Shown: in pieces, positions 61,862 to 64,000 of the stretch
Layout: every line of letters begins with the position of its first letter
Position numbering within the stretch: the stretch's first letter is position 1
Source of the DNA: G965232465 sp965276005
GTDB taxonomy: Bacteria > Pseudomonadota > Alphaproteobacteria > JAQWUY01
NCBI GenBank assembly: GCA_965276005.1
Contig: OZ254962.1
Coordinates: forward strand, 1,674,001-1,738,000
DNA: 64,000 bases
Direction of reading: 5' to 3'
The notes under the pieces: model-generated
Seen by the model: the letters and a program-made list of their open reading frames with translations, nothing else
Database searches by the model: none
What the model was told of the DNA's origin: nothing
Program-made: the position numbers and the translations under genes

Positions 61862-62773
61862 CTAAGTGTCGATAACAGCTCCCAATGCCTTTAATTTTTG
61901 CCGACAGATGTTACAAAATGCCTGTCCCGCAGGTGAAAGAGAACGGTTTTTTAAAGTCACAATGCCAACTTTACGGCTGACCTGTGGATCCAATATAGGT
62001 TTTGTAACCAAATTAAATTCTGGGGCTTTTAACCCCGCTATCGTCGGAATAACAGACACGCCGATATTTTTACTAATCAGTCCTAGTAAAGTACTGGAAT
62101 ATTCCACCTGAATATCACCAAAAATATACGCCGCTTGCTGTCCCAATGCCTGTTTTAAGACATGGTTTGAGGCACTTAGTAATCGTAAGTGCATAATGTT
62201 ATAGGGTTCCAAGTCACGCCACCTAACATTCTGCTGTTTGGCAAGATCGTGTTGGGGATGACAAACCAGATTAAATGTATCGTTGGTGAGGGTTTCAAAA
62301 TGAATATCAGGGTATCCATCGATAAACTGCACAAGGGCAAATTCGGATTCCCGATGGATAACTTTGTCGATAGCCTGCGAACTTGTGCTTTCATGAATGC
62401 GGAGCCGTACAGCAGGGTATTCTTGTCTAAATTCTGCAACAATTTCCGGCAATATGGTATCGGCAATACTCATATTGGTCGACAGAAAAACCGATCCTAC
62501 ACGCATTTTAGCCAGCTCTTGCATATCAGAAATAGATTTATCGAAACTGTTGATAAGGTGTTTTGCTTCGGGTAAAAAAGTATGACCCATGATGCTCATT
62601 TCCACTTGGCGGGTGGTGCGATCAAGCAGTTGTACACCCAGAACATCCTCTAATTTCTTTATACGACGGGACAGTGCCGATTGGGTGACATTTAATTCCT
62701 CAGCAGCTCTGTTGAAACTCCCTAATTCTGCAATTGTAACAAATGATTCAATATCGTCTAATGTAATTTTCAT
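61862..62773 (-). CDS. LysR-family regulator of the tricarboxylate locus
   Basis: The 303-residue protein has the N-terminal helix-turn-helix A-E-E-L-N-V-T-Q-S-A-L-S-R-R-I-K-K-L-E and a LysR effector domain. It is convergent with the PrpF gene (14 bases apart) and divergent from the flavoprotein gene. The shared 27-bp site lies between them, about 27 bases from its start, so autoregulation plus activation is likely. Confidence 0.92.
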   Translation of the reverse strand: MKITLDDIESFVTIAELGSFNRAAEELNVTQSALSRRIKKLEDVLGVQLLDRTTRQVEMSIMGHTFLPEAKHLINSFDKSISDMQELAKMRVGSVFLSTNMSIADTILPEIVAEFRQEYPAVRLRIHESTSSQAIDKVIHRESEFALVQFIDGYPDIHFETLTNDTFNLVCHPQHDLAKQQNVRWRDLEPYNIMHLRLLSASNHVLKQALGQQAAYIFGDIQVEYSSTLLGLISKNIGVSVIPTIAGLKAPEFNLVTKPILDPQVSRKVGIVTLKNRSLSPAGQAFCNICRQKLKALGAVIDT

Positions 62774-62799
62774 ATGGATACTATATATGTAAAATTGTT

Positions 62800-62826
62800 A
62801 ATAATCAATAATATTTTTTCATTTGA
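62800..62826. promoter_or_regulatory. 27-bp site in the LysR/flavoprotein intergenic region
   Basis: This is the second copy of the site at 57390-57416, with one mismatch (A for G at the tenth base of the ATAATCAATG core). It is placed for control of both divergent genes. Confidence 0.7.
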
Positions 62827-62883
62827 TTTATTTATTTTTCGTCCATATAATCGAAAATAATAAAAAATATAGTGCATCAGGAT

Positions 62884-64000
62884 ATGGGAATAATACCACA
62901 AAAAAATATATATGATGTCGTTGTCATAGGCGGGGGACAAGCAGGAATTATTTCCGCTATTGTCGCCTCAGAAAAAGGGGCAAGTGTGTGTGTTCTGGAA
63001 GGGGCACCAAAAACCCACCGTGGGGGCAATACCCGTCATACCCGCAATTTACGCCCCATGCACGACGCTCCCTTGTCGGTGCTGAGTGACACTTATGACG
63101 CAGACGAATACTGGAGCGATCTTGTCCGTGTAACCAAGGGGAAAACCAATGAAAAACTTGCCCGTATGACCTTACGGAAATCGGCGGAAGCGGTCGAATG
63201 GCTGGAAGCCCGTGGGGTACAATTTCAACACCCCTTGGGCGGTACTTTACACTTAGGGCGTACCAACGCTTTTTTTATGGGCGGGGGGAAACAGTTGGTC
63301 AACGCCCTGTATCGCCATGCGGAAAGTTTGGGCGTTGAGATTCATTATGATGCCATGGTAGATGACATTGATTTTGAAAACGGTCAGTTTAACAGTGCAT
63401 CTGTTGCAGGTACTAAAGTATACGCCAAAACGCTGGTTGCCGCCGCCGGTGGGTTTGAGGCAAATATCGAATGGCTGAAACAAGTGTGGGGGGATATAGC
63501 GGAAAATTTCCTTATTCGGGGTACCCCATATAACAAGGGGGTTTTATTAAAATTGCTACTGAACAAGGGGGCGGAACAAATTGGCGAAGCCAATCAATGT
63601 CATGCGGTGGCGATTGACGGTCGTGCCCCCAAGTTTGACGGGGGTATTTGTACCCGTGTGGACTGTGTATCATTGGGTGTTGTGGTCAACGATAATGCGG
63701 AGCGGTTTTATGACGAAGGCGAAGACTTTTGGCCAAAAAGATACGCTATTTGGGGGCGACTGGTCGCCACCCAACCCAATCAAGTGGCGTATGTAATTAT
63801 TGACGAAAAAGCCAAAGGGGCGTTTATGCCCCCCGTATTTCCCGCCGAAAAAGCCGACACCATTGAAGAATTGGCGGATAAAATAGGGCTGTGTCCAAAA
63901 ACTTTGAGAAAAACCATCACCACATACAACAACGCCATTCAATCGGGGGATTTTGACCATACTGTATTAGATGGTGTTCGCACCGATGGTTTATCTGTCA
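62884..64000 (+). CDS. FAD-dependent dehydrogenase, TcuA-like (runs off the window)
   Basis: ATG 62884 opens MGIIPQKNIYDVVVIGGGQAG, the FAD-binding Rossmann motif. GGNTRHTRNLR, FFMGGGKQLVNALYRHAE and VAAAGGFEANIEWL then match the fumarate reductase/succinate dehydrogenase flavoprotein superfamily, in particular tricarballylate dehydrogenase. 372 codons are visible with no stop, and the C-terminus lies outside. With a TTT importer and a PrpF enzyme, oxidation of tricarballylate (or a related acid) to aconitate is the likely role. Confidence 0.82.
   Translation, partial: MGIIPQKNIYDVVVIGGGQAGIISAIVASEKGASVCVLEGAPKTHRGGNTRHTRNLRPMHDAPLSVLSDTYDADEYWSDLVRVTKGKTNEKLARMTLRKSAEAVEWLEARGVQFQHPLGGTLHLGRTNAFFMGGGKQLVNALYRHAESLGVEIHYDAMVDDIDFENGQFNSASVAGTKVYAKTLVAAAGGFEANIEWLKQVWGDIAENFLIRGTPYNKGVLLKLLLNKGAEQIGEANQCHAVAIDGRAPKFDGGICTRVDCVSLGVVVNDNAERFYDEGEDFWPKRYAIWGRLVATQPNQVAYVIIDEKAKGAFMPPVFPAEKADTIEELADKIGLCPKTLRKTITTYNNAIQSGDFDHTVLDGVRTDGLSV

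Overview
The window looks like chromosomal DNA of an alphaproteobacterium. The main evidence is a housekeeping backbone with ruvC-ruvA-ruvB-ybgC-tolQ-tolR-tolA-tolB in that order, phoH-ybeY, a long-form leuA, and several tripartite tricarboxylate transporter (TTT) genes with LysR regulators. Most genes have moderate G+C. One block, the reverse transcriptase pair at 25.4-28.8 kb, is visibly far more A+T-rich: one sampled 60-base line there has 12 G/C, against 27 in a sampled leuA line.

Layout. 0-3.6 kb: the start of a secreted protein gene leaving the window, a divergent LysR gene, a Phd/YefM antitoxin with a frameshifted YoeB toxin, and an OlsF-like bifunctional acyltransferase. 3.8-11.3 kb: tRNA-Thr(UGU) and a 2469-residue two-partner-secretion adhesin with FG-GAP and YDG repeats. 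11.6-16.7 kb: fabI, aroC, trpE, trpG, trpD. 16.7-23.5 kb (minus strand): tolB/A/R/Q, ybgC, ruvB/A/C, a lipoprotein and a chorismate mutase. 23.6-25.1 kb: phoH and ybeY. 25.1-28.9 kb: an IS remnant, then a two-reverse-transcriptase antiphage operon (DRT type 3-like) preceded by an unlisted 38-codon ORF. 29-32.6 kb: cca, ppa, leuA.

33-40 kb is a second defence-like island. It holds two overlapping N6-adenine methyltransferase-like ORFs, an AbiJ-like HEPN protein with its own promoter, a RhuM-family protein, an SF2 helicase with an N-terminal GIY-YIG-like domain, and a small CxxC protein. 40.3-56.7 kb is a catabolic region on the minus strand. It has an NMT1/SsuA-type ABC importer with SDR and VOC enzymes, an aldehyde dehydrogenase, and a sugar locus with a ribose-type ABC importer, two FGGY kinases, an RpiR regulator, a creatininase-fold enzyme and a phosphotriesterase-fold lactonase candidate. 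57-64 kb is a tricarboxylate-use locus: a TTT binding protein, a fused TctA-TctB, a PrpF-like isomerase, a LysR regulator and a partial TcuA-like flavoprotein. It is tied together by a 27-bp sequence found in two promoter regions with one mismatch.

Mobile DNA is present only as decayed pieces: an internally deleted IS3/IS481-type element (45.9-46.2 kb), a copy of its 5' end in front of the antitoxin gene, a degraded transposase 3' end beside the reverse transcriptases, and an IS5-family remnant at 56.8-57.2 kb. The strongest candidates for unusual biology are the reverse transcriptase operon with its small ORF, the helicase/methyltransferase/RhuM/AbiJ island, and the adhesin with its duplicated three-unit repeat block.
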